This document shows, piece by piece, positions 6,283-11,954 of a DNA stretch of 13,432 nt (positions are counted from its first letter, which is position 1; each line of letters opens with the position of its first letter). This DNA is from Flemingiibacterium sp045600005. GTDB lineage: Bacteria; Bacillota; Clostridia; Oscillospirales; CAG-272. The notes under the pieces are model-generated. The model ran no database searches, was not told the DNA's origin, and worked only from the letters and a program-made list of their open reading frames with translations. A program made the position numbers and the translations under genes. The DNA lies in contig JAZRXB010000226.1 in NCBI GenBank assembly GCA_045600005.1, forward strand, positions 1 through 13,432, read 5' to 3'.

Positions 6283-7683
6283 TCAGAGTTCGTTTACCAG
6301 CTTTTTGAAGACGTTCCCGCGCTCCTCGAAGTTCCTAAACAGATCGAAGCTGGCGGACGCGGGAGACAGGATCACCACGTCGCCGGGCGCGGCGGCGTTC
6401 TTCGCGGCGAGGACCGCGCCCTCAAAGCTGTCGGCTTCGATGAGCGGCGGCGACCCCGCGTAATCGGGACAGCCGAGCAGCGCGTCCTTTATTTTCGGCG
6501 CGGTCGCTCCGACCAGCACGACGGTCTTCGCGCAGTCGATGAGCGGCTTTGCGAGCGGCTCGTAGGGGATGTGCTTGTCGTAGCCGCCGCAGATGACGAT
6601 GACCTTCTGCGTGAACGAGCGGAGAGCCGCTTCGGTGCGCGTCGGGCTTGAGTCGATCGAGCTGTTGTAGTATTTCACCCCGTCGAGCGTGCGGACCAGC
6701 TCGCAGCGATGCTCCACGCCGCCGAACGACCGCGCGATCTCCCGCACCGTTTCGTTCGACACATACCCCCGCGTCAGCGCGATGGCGGTCATGTAGTTTT
6801 CGACGTTGTGCCGTCCGGGGATCTTGATGTCCGAAACCGGCAGGATGTCCTCGATTCCCTCCGGCGTTTTCAGCACGATCACGCCGTCCTTTTCAAAGAC
6901 CGCCCGCGGCGCGTCCGGCTCGCATTTCGCCGAGAAGAACGTGACCTCGCTTTTCGTGAGAGCCGCCATGCTCCGCGTGATCTCACAGCCCCAGTTGAGC
7001 ATGACGCGCTCGTTTCCGGGATGGAGAAAGATATTCTCCTTCGAGACGGTATATTCCTCCATGCCGGTGTGCCAGTTGAGATGATTGGGCGAAACGTTCG
7101 TGACGGCGGCCGCGGAGGGAGAGCGGCGCATCGTGTGGAGCTGGAAGCTCGACAGCTCGACGACGGCATAGTCGTCGGGCGAAATGTCCTCGATCTCGGG
7201 CAGAAGGGGCTTTCCGATGTTGCCGCCCACGCGCACGACCGCCTTTGAACCGCGCTTTTCCAGCTCGGTTTTCAGGAACAGATAGGTCAGCGTGGTGGTC
7301 GTCGTCTTGCCGTCGCTGCCGGTGACGCCGAAGATCTTGCAGGGACACAGCTCGAAGAACAGCTCCATTTCGGACGTGAGGACCGCGCCGTTTTCGACCG
7401 CGCGCACGAGCTGCGGCACATCGCAGCGGATGCCGGGCGCCTTGAACAGAATGTCCTCGTCGATGTTTTCAAGATAATCCTCGCCGAGAAAGAGCTGAAC
7501 GCCCTTCTTTTCAAGCTCGGCGGCGAGCGGTCCGAGCGCTTCTCCTGTTTTGCGGTCGCGCGCGGTGACGCGGACGCCGTGCCTTAATAAAAAATCGACC
7601 AGCGGCGTGTTGGAAACGCCGACGCCGATGACGGACGCGCGCTTTCCGCGCACGGACGCCAGATATTCGCTGAGCTTTGACAT
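6283..7683 (-). CDS. murD: UDP-N-acetylmuramoylalanine--D-glutamate ligase (MurD)
   Basis: A 466-residue Mur ligase that adds D-glutamate to UDP-MurNAc-L-alanine in the cytoplasmic stage of peptidoglycan synthesis. The three domains are visible: an N-terminal Rossmann-like domain (1-110, GVGVSN at 20-25), a central ATPase domain with P-loop GVTGSDGKTT (119-128), ELSSFQL (176-182) and NHLNWH (200-205), and a C-terminal domain with FGGVEHRCELV (320-330), GGYDKHIPY (366-374) and SPASASFD (440-447). Where many MurDs have NDSKATN, this one reads NSSIDSSPTRT (340-350), and DKG is DKH; my recollection is that some clostridial MurDs share this. It lies outside any division/cell-wall cluster: no mra, mur or fts neighbours are present. 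Ribosome site GGAGGT, 8 bases before the ATG; a strong promoter lies upstream. It heads the murD-PLP enzyme-CDF operon. Confidence 0.94.
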   Translation of the reverse strand: MSKLSEYLASVRGKRASVIGVGVSNTPLVDFLLRHGVRVTARDRKTGEALGPLAAELEKKGVQLFLGEDYLENIDEDILFKAPGIRCDVPQLVRAVENGAVLTSEMELFFELCPCKIFGVTGSDGKTTTTTLTYLFLKTELEKRGSKAVVRVGGNIGKPLLPEIEDISPDDYAVVELSSFQLHTMRRSPSAAAVTNVSPNHLNWHTGMEEYTVSKENIFLHPGNERVMLNWGCEITRSMAALTKSEVTFFSAKCEPDAPRAVFEKDGVIVLKTPEGIEDILPVSDIKIPGRHNVENYMTAIALTRGYVSNETVREIARSFGGVEHRCELVRTLDGVKYYNSSIDSSPTRTEAALRSFTQKVIVICGGYDKHIPYEPLAKPLIDCAKTVVLVGATAPKIKDALLGCPDYAGSPPLIEADSFEGAVLAAKNAAAPGDVVILSPASASFDLFRNFEERGNVFKKLVNEL

Positions 7684-7725
7684 GAGATACCTCCGTCAGA
7701 CAGACCAAAATACTATCCTGATTAT

Positions 7726-7754
7726 ATTATAATACGGATCGTTCCGTCTGGCAA
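7726..7754 (-). promoter_or_regulatory. Sigma-A promoter of the murD operon
   Basis: Minus strand: TTGCCA (7754-7749), 17-base spacer, TATAAT (7731-7726). One mismatch to the -35 consensus and a perfect -10; the start would fall about 30-40 bases before the murD ATG. Confidence 0.85.
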
Positions 7755-7765
7755 TAGGCAGATGT

Positions 7766-7786
7766 AAGAATTCTGTAAACATTCTT
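7766..7786. other. Small inverted repeat between the two divergent promoters
   Basis: AAGAAT (7766-7771) and ATTCTT (7781-7786) are inverted around 9 bases, between the murD promoter and the sirtuin promoter. It could be an operator, but arms of 6 AT-rich bases may arise by chance. Confidence 0.25.
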
Positions 7787-7826
7787 CCCGCGCCGGTTTT
7801 CCGCGCCCTTTTCGCCGGAAATTCCC

Positions 7827-7855
7827 TTGACAACGGCGCGCGGATGTGCTATCCT
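7827..7855 (+). promoter_or_regulatory. Sigma-A promoter of the sirtuin gene
   Basis: TTGACA (7827-7832), 17-base spacer, TATCCT (7850-7855). Perfect -35 and a -10 with two mismatches. The start at about 7862 lies 30 bases before the ATG and rules out the in-frame ATG at 7844, which would sit inside the promoter. Confidence 0.88.
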
Positions 7856-7891
7856 GTTACCGGAAAAAACAAAAAAGGAGCGTCCGTCATC

Positions 7892-8638
7892 ATGATGAAC
7901 GAAGAAGAAACGCTGAAAATCGAAACCGTCCGCACGTGGCTCGCCGCGTCGAAGCGCACCGTCTTTTTCGGCGGAGCGGGCGTGTCGACCGGAAGCGGCA
8001 TCCCGGATTTCCGCGGGACCGCCGGTCTGTACGCTTCCCCCGACGAGACCTTCACCGACCCGCCGGAATATCTGTTAAGCAGCCGCTGTATGCGGCTGGA
8101 ACCCGAAAAATTCTACCGCTGCTACCGCACGCATATGCTCTGTCCCGGCGCAAAGCCGAACGCCGCGCACCTCGTCCTTGCGAAGGCGGAAGCGGAGGGA
8201 CGGCTGTTCGCCGTCGTAACGCAGAACATCGACGGTCTGCACGAAGCCGCCGGGTCGAAAAACATCTATGATCTGCACGGCACGTCCGCCGTCAACTACT
8301 GCGTGAAGTGCCGCAGACGCTATGAGACCTCATTCGTCGCCGAAAGCGCCGGGATCCCGCGCTGTGAATGCGGCGGCATGGTTCGTCCGGACGTCGTGAT
8401 GTACGGCGAAGGGCTTGACGACCGCGTGTTCGCGGGAGCCGAAGCCGCGATGGACTCCGCCGACCTGCTGATCGTCGCCGGAACGTCGCTCGTCGTCTAT
8501 CCCGCCGCAGGGCTGGTCGAGCACACGACCGCCGGGCATATCGTTTTCATCAACCTCACGCCGACGCCGCTCGACAGCCGCGCCGATCTCATCCTGCGCG
8601 GCGATCTCGTAGACCTGCTCGTCCGGATCTTCGCGTAA
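7892..8638 (+). CDS. NAD-dependent protein deacylase, SIR2 family (sirtuin)
   Basis: A 248-residue cytoplasmic sirtuin that removes acyl groups from protein lysines using NAD, releasing nicotinamide and O-acyl-ADP-ribose. All core motifs are present: GAGVSTGSGIPDFRG (28-42) for NAD, TQNIDGLH (110-117), the catalytic His129 in DLHG, four zinc cysteines (Cys137, Cys140, Cys158, Cys160; the second pair is CxC rather than CxxC), RPDVVMYGE (165-173), GTSL, and NLTPT near the end. The length fits a minimal bacterial enzyme without extensions. ATG 7892 is followed directly by a second ATG at 7895, so either may be used; AAAGGAG ends at 7880. It is monocistronic: the next gene is on the other strand and no terminator with a good U-tract is seen. 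Confidence 0.95.
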   Translation: MMNEEETLKIETVRTWLAASKRTVFFGGAGVSTGSGIPDFRGTAGLYASPDETFTDPPEYLLSSRCMRLEPEKFYRCYRTHMLCPGAKPNAAHLVLAKAEAEGRLFAVVTQNIDGLHEAAGSKNIYDLHGTSAVNYCVKCRRRYETSFVAESAGIPRCECGGMVRPDVVMYGEGLDDRVFAGAEAAMDSADLLIVAGTSLVVYPAAGLVEHTTAGHIVFINLTPTPLDSRADLILRGDLVDLLVRIFA

Positions 8639-8721
8639 GCGCCCGTTCCGCGCGAACCGGCGGCATTCCAAACTCCACACTCTGTCTGCGTCCGGAATCC
8701 CGAAGAACCGCAGCAGAAATA

Positions 8722-8756
8722 CCTGCCGAAAAGAGAGAAGATCTCTGATCGACAGG
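8722..8756. other. Imperfect hairpin between the sirtuin and methyltransferase genes
   Basis: CCTGCCGA (8722-8729) pairs with TCGACAGG (8749-8756) with one mismatch that becomes a T-G wobble on the minus strand, and an inner AGAGA/TCTCT stem lies inside. There is no U-tract. It lies in the 165-base convergent gap and may help terminate either gene. Confidence 0.35.
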
Positions 8757-8760
8757 CATT

Positions 8761-8789
8761 GAAAAAGTATTGACGCCCTAACGGGCAAT
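8761..8789 (-). terminator. Probable terminator of the methyltransferase gene
   Basis: Minus strand: ATTGCCC, loop GTTA, GGGC, a short GTC bulge, AAT, then ACTTTTTC. The stem is short (4 G-C pairs plus a bulged extension), but the T-tract directly after it fits a terminator 15 bases past the stop codon. Confidence 0.5.
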
Positions 8790-8803
8790 GATGCGATGTT
8801 TTT

Positions 8804-9442
8804 TCACTCCGGTCTGCGCGCCGTCATGACGATGTAGTTCTTGTCCTCGAGCCGTTCGACCTCGAAATCGACGAAGCCCGCGCCGAGCAGAAGCCGCTCC
8901 TCGCTCTCGATGGCGAGCGGCGTGTCGAAATGCCGCATGATCGTCGGATTCACCCGGAAGGTCTCGAAGCATTCGAGCTGCTCCTCACGGGTCTCGAAGA
9001 AACGGTCGGAGTTGACGAAAAGTCCGCCCGGCTTCAGCGCGGCGAAAATTTTCGCGTAAAGACGCGCCTTGTCGCACTCGTCAAAGTGATGGAGCGCCGC
9101 CGACGAGATCACCGCGTCGTATTCTCCGCCGAAATCGGTCGAGAAGAAGTCGCCGCAGATCGTGTCGAGCTTATCCGCGAACGGACGCTGTTTCAGATAT
9201 TCGAGCATCTGATCGGCGATGTCCATCCCCGTCACCCGCGCGTCCGGGAAGCGCTCGAACAGCGGGAAAAGCTCCAGTCCCGTTCCGACGCCGAGGTCGA
9301 GCACGCGCTTCGTCCCTTCGGCGAGGTGCGGGATGATCGCTTCCTTGTTCGCCATCATCGGTCCGTGAACGGTGTCGAAGTTGACGCCCGCCTTTTCGTT
9401 GAAGAATTCCTTCATTTCCTCATTGCGTTTTGCAAGATCCAT
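8804..9442 (-). CDS. Class I SAM-dependent methyltransferase
   Basis: A 212-residue soluble methyltransferase of the Methyltransf_11/25 kind. Motif I is VLDLGVGTGLEL (47-58), the acidic loop is GMDIADQML (72-80), motif post-II CGDFF (96-100), motif IV region YDAVISSAALHHFDE (108-122), and the post-motif LKPGGLFVNSD (136-146). The substrate cannot be told; the small size and lack of an extra domain suggest a small molecule. ATG 9442 follows GGGAG by about 8 bases and is chosen over an in-frame ATG at 9478 that lies inside the neighbouring repeat element. That element begins only 18 bases upstream of the ATG, so the native promoter has been displaced, lies within the element, or transcription comes through from the oxidoreductase gene. 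Confidence 0.88.
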   Translation of the reverse strand: MDLAKRNEEMKEFFNEKAGVNFDTVHGPMMANKEAIIPHLAEGTKRVLDLGVGTGLELFPLFERFPDARVTGMDIADQMLEYLKQRPFADKLDTICGDFFSTDFGGEYDAVISSAALHHFDECDKARLYAKIFAALKPGGLFVNSDRFFETREEQLECFETFRVNPTIMRHFDTPLAIESEERLLLGAGFVDFEVERLEDKNYIVMTARRPE

Positions 9443-9459
9443 ATTGTTCTCCCTTTCTG

Positions 9460-9480
9460 TTAAGGCAGCACCGCACAATT
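9460..9480 (+). repeat. Left terminal inverted repeat of the MITE-like element
   Basis: Begins TTAAGGCAGCACCGCACA and pairs with the right end at 18 of 21 positions. It lies 18 bases upstream of the methyltransferase ATG, just outside its ribosome site. Confidence 0.85.
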
Positions 9481-9618
9481 CACGGCTTTCGCCTTGATGG
9501 CACGCTTGCTTGCATCTTTCCCGTCATACTGTACAGATTTCGTCGGCATAGGAGGTACTATGCCTTCCGGGGTTTGTTTCGTCTGACGGGAAATCTGACG
9601 GCGCAATCGCACCGTCAG

Positions 9619-9639
9619 AACTGTGCGGTAATGCCTTAA
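9619..9639 (-). repeat. Right terminal inverted repeat of the MITE-like element
   Basis: On the minus strand it begins TTAAGGCATTACCGCACA; the same sequence occurs at 89-109 in the first copy. Confidence 0.85.
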
Positions 9640-9648
9640 ATACCATAA

Positions 9649-9702
9649 GCTGAGGCGGGAAAACCCGCCGCAGCCTTTTCAGACGCTGTCCGCTCAGACA
9701 GC
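9649..9702 (-). terminator. Double hairpin after the oxidoreductase gene
   Basis: On the minus strand a stem GCTGTC/GACAGC (9702-9697 with 9690-9685) starts directly after the stop codon. It is followed by a stronger stem in which CAGC-GGCGGG type arms (9674-9664 with 9659-9649) pair as 4+6 bp around one mismatch, with a TTTT loop. What follows on the minus strand is only weakly T-rich (TTATGGTATTT), while CCTTTTC flanks it on the other side, so the pair may terminate in either direction. Confidence 0.6.
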
Positions 9703-10866
9703 TCAGTCGACGATATTCTTTCCGTCGTCGTAGAAGTAGATGCTGCGCTCGGCGACGCCGTTCTTGTACAGACCGGTCAGCAGCGGAGCCGGACGCTCGA
9801 AGCGGTACTTCGTTTCGACCGCCCTGCCGGTGCGTCCCGATTCGAGGATGCCCTTGACGACTTCGAGCGTGTGGCAGCTCATCTCGGCGGACAGACGCGG
9901 CGGACGGCCCGTGCGCAGCGCCCACGCCATATCCGCGATGCCGACGCCGCGGCTCCACTCGTTCGGGAACGGAGACGGGAATTCCACCTTGTCGATCCCG
10001 GCGCGGCGGATGTAGTTCATGTCGCCGAAGTTGTTCGGGTCGGCGATGTACAGCGTTCCCTCCGTTCCGTCGATGTGGAACGAATGACTGCCCGCCGGCG
10101 CGTCGGAGTTGATCGCGATCGTGCAGAGGAAGCCGTTTTCAAATTCCAGCACGCCCGCGATGCGGTTCTCGGTGTCCATGAAGAAGTTCTCGTTGAAGCT
10201 CGAATGGCGCGGGTTCAGGTATGGACGGTCCGGCTCGTAGGTGTCGGCGACGCCGAAGACGCGCTTCACCGGCCCGAAGATGCTGAAGAGCGTGTGCAGA
10301 TAGTATCCGCCCATGTCGTAGGGGATGCCGCCGCCGCGCCGCACGACCGAATAGCGGCGGACCGCGTCGTCCGCGTCGGATTTGATGAGCTGATAGTTCC
10401 GTCCAAGGCTGATCGCGCCCATGACGGGCTTGCCGATCAGTCCCTTGTCGACGATATAGCGCGCGGTCTGCATCGACGCGCCGAGGAAGGTATCGGGCGC
10501 GCAGGCGAGCATCAGACCCTTCGATTTTGCGAGCGCGTAAAGCTCGTCCGCTTCATCCATGTTGTCGGCGAGCATTTTTTCGCTGTAACAGTGCTTTCCG
10601 GCTTCGAGGATCATCTTCGAGACCTCATAGTGCGCCGAAGCGTAGGTGAGGTTGGCGACGATCTCGATCTCCGGGTCGGCGAGCAGCTCCTCGTCGGACA
10701 TCTTTTTGAGTCCGAACTGTTCGCAGCGCTGAGTCACCTTGGAATCCACCAGGTCGGCGGCGGCGACGAGGTTCGTGATCGAAAAGCTCTTGGTGAGATT
10801 GGTCATGTAGGTGCTGCTGATCATGCCGCACCCGATGACGCCGATCTTGACGGGATTGAATTTCAT
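9703..10866 (-). CDS. Gfo/Idh/MocA family NAD(P)-dependent oxidoreductase
   Basis: A 387-residue cytoplasmic sugar or inositol dehydrogenase-like enzyme. The N-terminal Rossmann fold starts with KIGVIGCGMIS (7-17, the GxGxxx dinucleotide motif). The family EKP motif appears as EKM (Glu96, Lys97, Met98), keeping the conserved lysine. The C-terminal catalytic/dimerisation domain carries GGGIPYDMGGYYLHTLFSIFG (178-198) with Asp184 and His191 as likely substrate-site residues. The substrate is unknown; the divergent AraC-type regulator suggests a sugar or sugar acid. The start follows AAAAGGAG, about 8 bases before the ATG. A TATAAT lies about 90 bases upstream without a recognisable -35, as expected for an activator-dependent promoter. 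Two hairpins directly follow the stop codon. Confidence 0.92.
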   Translation of the reverse strand: MKFNPVKIGVIGCGMISSTYMTNLTKSFSITNLVAAADLVDSKVTQRCEQFGLKKMSDEELLADPEIEIVANLTYASAHYEVSKMILEAGKHCYSEKMLADNMDEADELYALAKSKGLMLACAPDTFLGASMQTARYIVDKGLIGKPVMGAISLGRNYQLIKSDADDAVRRYSVVRRGGGIPYDMGGYYLHTLFSIFGPVKRVFGVADTYEPDRPYLNPRHSSFNENFFMDTENRIAGVLEFENGFLCTIAINSDAPAGSHSFHIDGTEGTLYIADPNNFGDMNYIRRAGIDKVEFPSPFPNEWSRGVGIADMAWALRTGRPPRLSAEMSCHTLEVVKGILESGRTGRAVETKYRFERPAPLLTGLYKNGVAERSIYFYDDGKNIVD

Positions 10867-10918
10867 GGTATCCGCTCCTTTTATCTATAATTCAAAGTTG
10901 TTTTTCTCCGTTTTGAGG

Positions 10919-10955
10919 GTACGTTCCGCGGCAGACAGTCCGCCCCCGTATGTTC
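10919..10955. promoter_or_regulatory. Candidate regulator half-sites in the oxidoreductase leader
   Basis: GTAyGTTC occurs twice in the same orientation: GTACGTTC at 10919-10926 and GTATGTTC at 10948-10955, 29 bases apart. Direct repeats are the usual layout of AraC-family sites, but these lie downstream of the predicted -10, so they could be repressor or chance sites. Confidence 0.25.
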
Positions 10956-10961
10956 ATTATA
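10952..10961 (-). promoter_or_regulatory. -10 element of the oxidoreductase promoter
   Basis: Minus-strand TATAATGAAC, with TATAAT at 10961-10956. At 17-base spacing the -35 position reads AAGCAA, which does not match the consensus, suggesting dependence on an activator. The same decamer occurs at the divergent regulator promoter. Confidence 0.55.
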
Positions 10962-11004
10962 ATACGAACCGTCCGCGATTGCTTGCTTTATTTTCATATT
11001 TCTG

Positions 11005-11033
11005 TTGCATTTTTTCATCCTTCGTGGTATAAT
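11005..11033 (+). promoter_or_regulatory. Sigma-A promoter of the AraC-family regulator
   Basis: TTGCAT (11005-11010), 17-base spacer, TATAAT (11028-11033). The start at about 11040 gives a leader of roughly 36 bases before ATG 11076. The -10 is followed by GAAC exactly as in the oxidoreductase promoter. Confidence 0.85.
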
Positions 11034-11075
11034 GAACGCAGAAAGCGGTATTACGCTGCGAAAGGAGCGACCGGC

Positions 11076-11867
11076 ATGACCGTATCCGACGATCTCCCCG
11101 AACGGAGAATGCACCGCGTCCAGCTCGACGCGCCGATCACGTTCCATCATTTCAACTGGGTGACCGACTTCCACGAGCATTGGCACGACTATTACGAATG
11201 GATCTTCTACTACGACTGCGAGGGACGCTGTGTGCTGAACAATACGTCCTACCCGATCACGGGCGGCACGTCGGTGCTGCTCTCCCCCTGCGATTTCCAC
11301 CGCACCGAGGTGACGAAGCGGACCGAAACGACGCGGCATATCCGCATCTGCTTCACGACGGCGGCGATCCCGTGGTTCACGCCGGAGAGCGGGACCTATC
11401 TCGACCGCTCCGACCCGTTCTTGGAAAAGCTGCTCGTCCTCTTCGCCGACGCTTCCTTTGAGGAACGGCGGCACCTTCTGACGGCGATGCTGATGCGCAA
11501 CGCGAACACCGCCGTCCCGATCGCCGACAGCACCGGCGACTGCACGTTCCGGCTCGTGCGGGAAGCGATGTCCTATCTGCACGCGCATTTTCCCGAAGCG
11601 ACGCTTCCGCTGACGGCGCGAAGCTGCGGCGTGAGCGCCGGATATCTGTCGAGCATCTTCCCGAAATATGCGGGCATGACCTTTGAAACGATGCTGACGA
11701 CCGTCCGTCTCGATCACGCGCGCGCTCTGCTGACCGGGACCGACCGCACCGTGACCGACGTCGCGCTCTGCTGCGGATACAGCAATCTGTCGCATTTTCT
11801 GCGCACCTTCAAGCGCTTCGTCGGCGTCACGCCGACCGGCTACCGCCAGCAGAACCGTCAGAGCTGA
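11076..11867 (+). CDS. AraC-family transcriptional regulator
   Basis: A 263-residue regulator with an N-terminal cupin-like sensing domain (about 1-130, HEHWHDYYEWIFYYDCEG at 33-50 and a PCDFHR turn at 71-76) and a C-terminal AraC double helix-turn-helix (about 158-258). The first helix-turn-helix includes LTARSCGVSAGYLSSIFPKYAGMTF; the second ends in the typical CCGYSNLSHFLRTFKRFVGVTPTGYR (232-257). ATG 11076 is chosen because AAAGGAG lies 8 bases before it; upstream in-frame starts fall at or before the promoter. Being divergent from the oxidoreductase gene, it most likely controls that gene and perhaps itself in response to a sugar-like ligand. It could also regulate genes elsewhere. Confidence 0.92.
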   Translation: MTVSDDLPERRMHRVQLDAPITFHHFNWVTDFHEHWHDYYEWIFYYDCEGRCVLNNTSYPITGGTSVLLSPCDFHRTEVTKRTETTRHIRICFTTAAIPWFTPESGTYLDRSDPFLEKLLVLFADASFEERRHLLTAMLMRNANTAVPIADSTGDCTFRLVREAMSYLHAHFPEATLPLTARSCGVSAGYLSSIFPKYAGMTFETMLTTVRLDHARALLTGTDRTVTDVALCCGYSNLSHFLRTFKRFVGVTPTGYRQQNRQS

Positions 11868-11882
11868 CCGTTCACGAACGGT
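11867..11882. other. Hairpin at the regulator stop codon
   Basis: ACCGTTC (11867-11873) and GAACGGT (11876-11882) form a perfect 7-bp inverted repeat that begins on the last base of the AraC-family gene's stop codon. It lacks a T-tract, so it is probably a 3'-end structure upstream of the true terminator. Confidence 0.4.
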
Positions 11883-11910
11883 TATCTCAGAAATTCGGAA
11901 AATCCGCGAA

Positions 11911-11953
11911 AAAGCAAAATGCGGCGCCCGTCGTATCGGGTTTTGTTTTCTTT
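11911..11953 (+). terminator. Bidirectional terminator between regulator and phosphoesterase
   Basis: CCCG (11927-11930), loop TCGTAT, CGGG (11937-11940), then TTTTGTTTTCTTT (11941-11953). An A-rich run AAAAAGCAAAA just before the stem extends the pairing loosely and gives the minus-strand gene a TTTTGCTTTTT tract. The stem core is only 4 bp. Confidence 0.65.
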
Positions 11954-11954
11954 C

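Larger units (their letters stand above)
9460..9639 (+). mobile_element. Complete 180-bp MITE-like element with terminal inverted repeats
   Basis: The ends 9460-9480 (TTAAGGCAGCACCGCACAAT...) and 9619-9639 are inverted repeats matching at 18 of 21 positions. The right 110 bases recur at 1-110 with four differences and no gaps, so this is a dispersed repeat rather than a local accident. Each end carries TTAA, which fits a TA or TTAA target, but with TA inside the repeat a target duplication cannot be proven. Inside are the hairpin GGCATAG-GAGGTA-CTATGCC (9545-9564) and a stem over about 9594-9618. No protein of transposase size is encoded, so it would be mobilised in trans. It is inserted between two genes on the minus strand. 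Confidence 0.85.

Noticed and set aside
9430..9639. A 69-codon plus-strand frame covering the whole repeat element
   Set aside because: All four differences between the two copies change the amino acid in this frame, so there is no sign of protein-level selection, and it has no ribosome site.
9871..10890. A 339-codon plus-strand open frame opposite the oxidoreductase
   Set aside because: Antisense shadow of a well-recognised gene with no family features.
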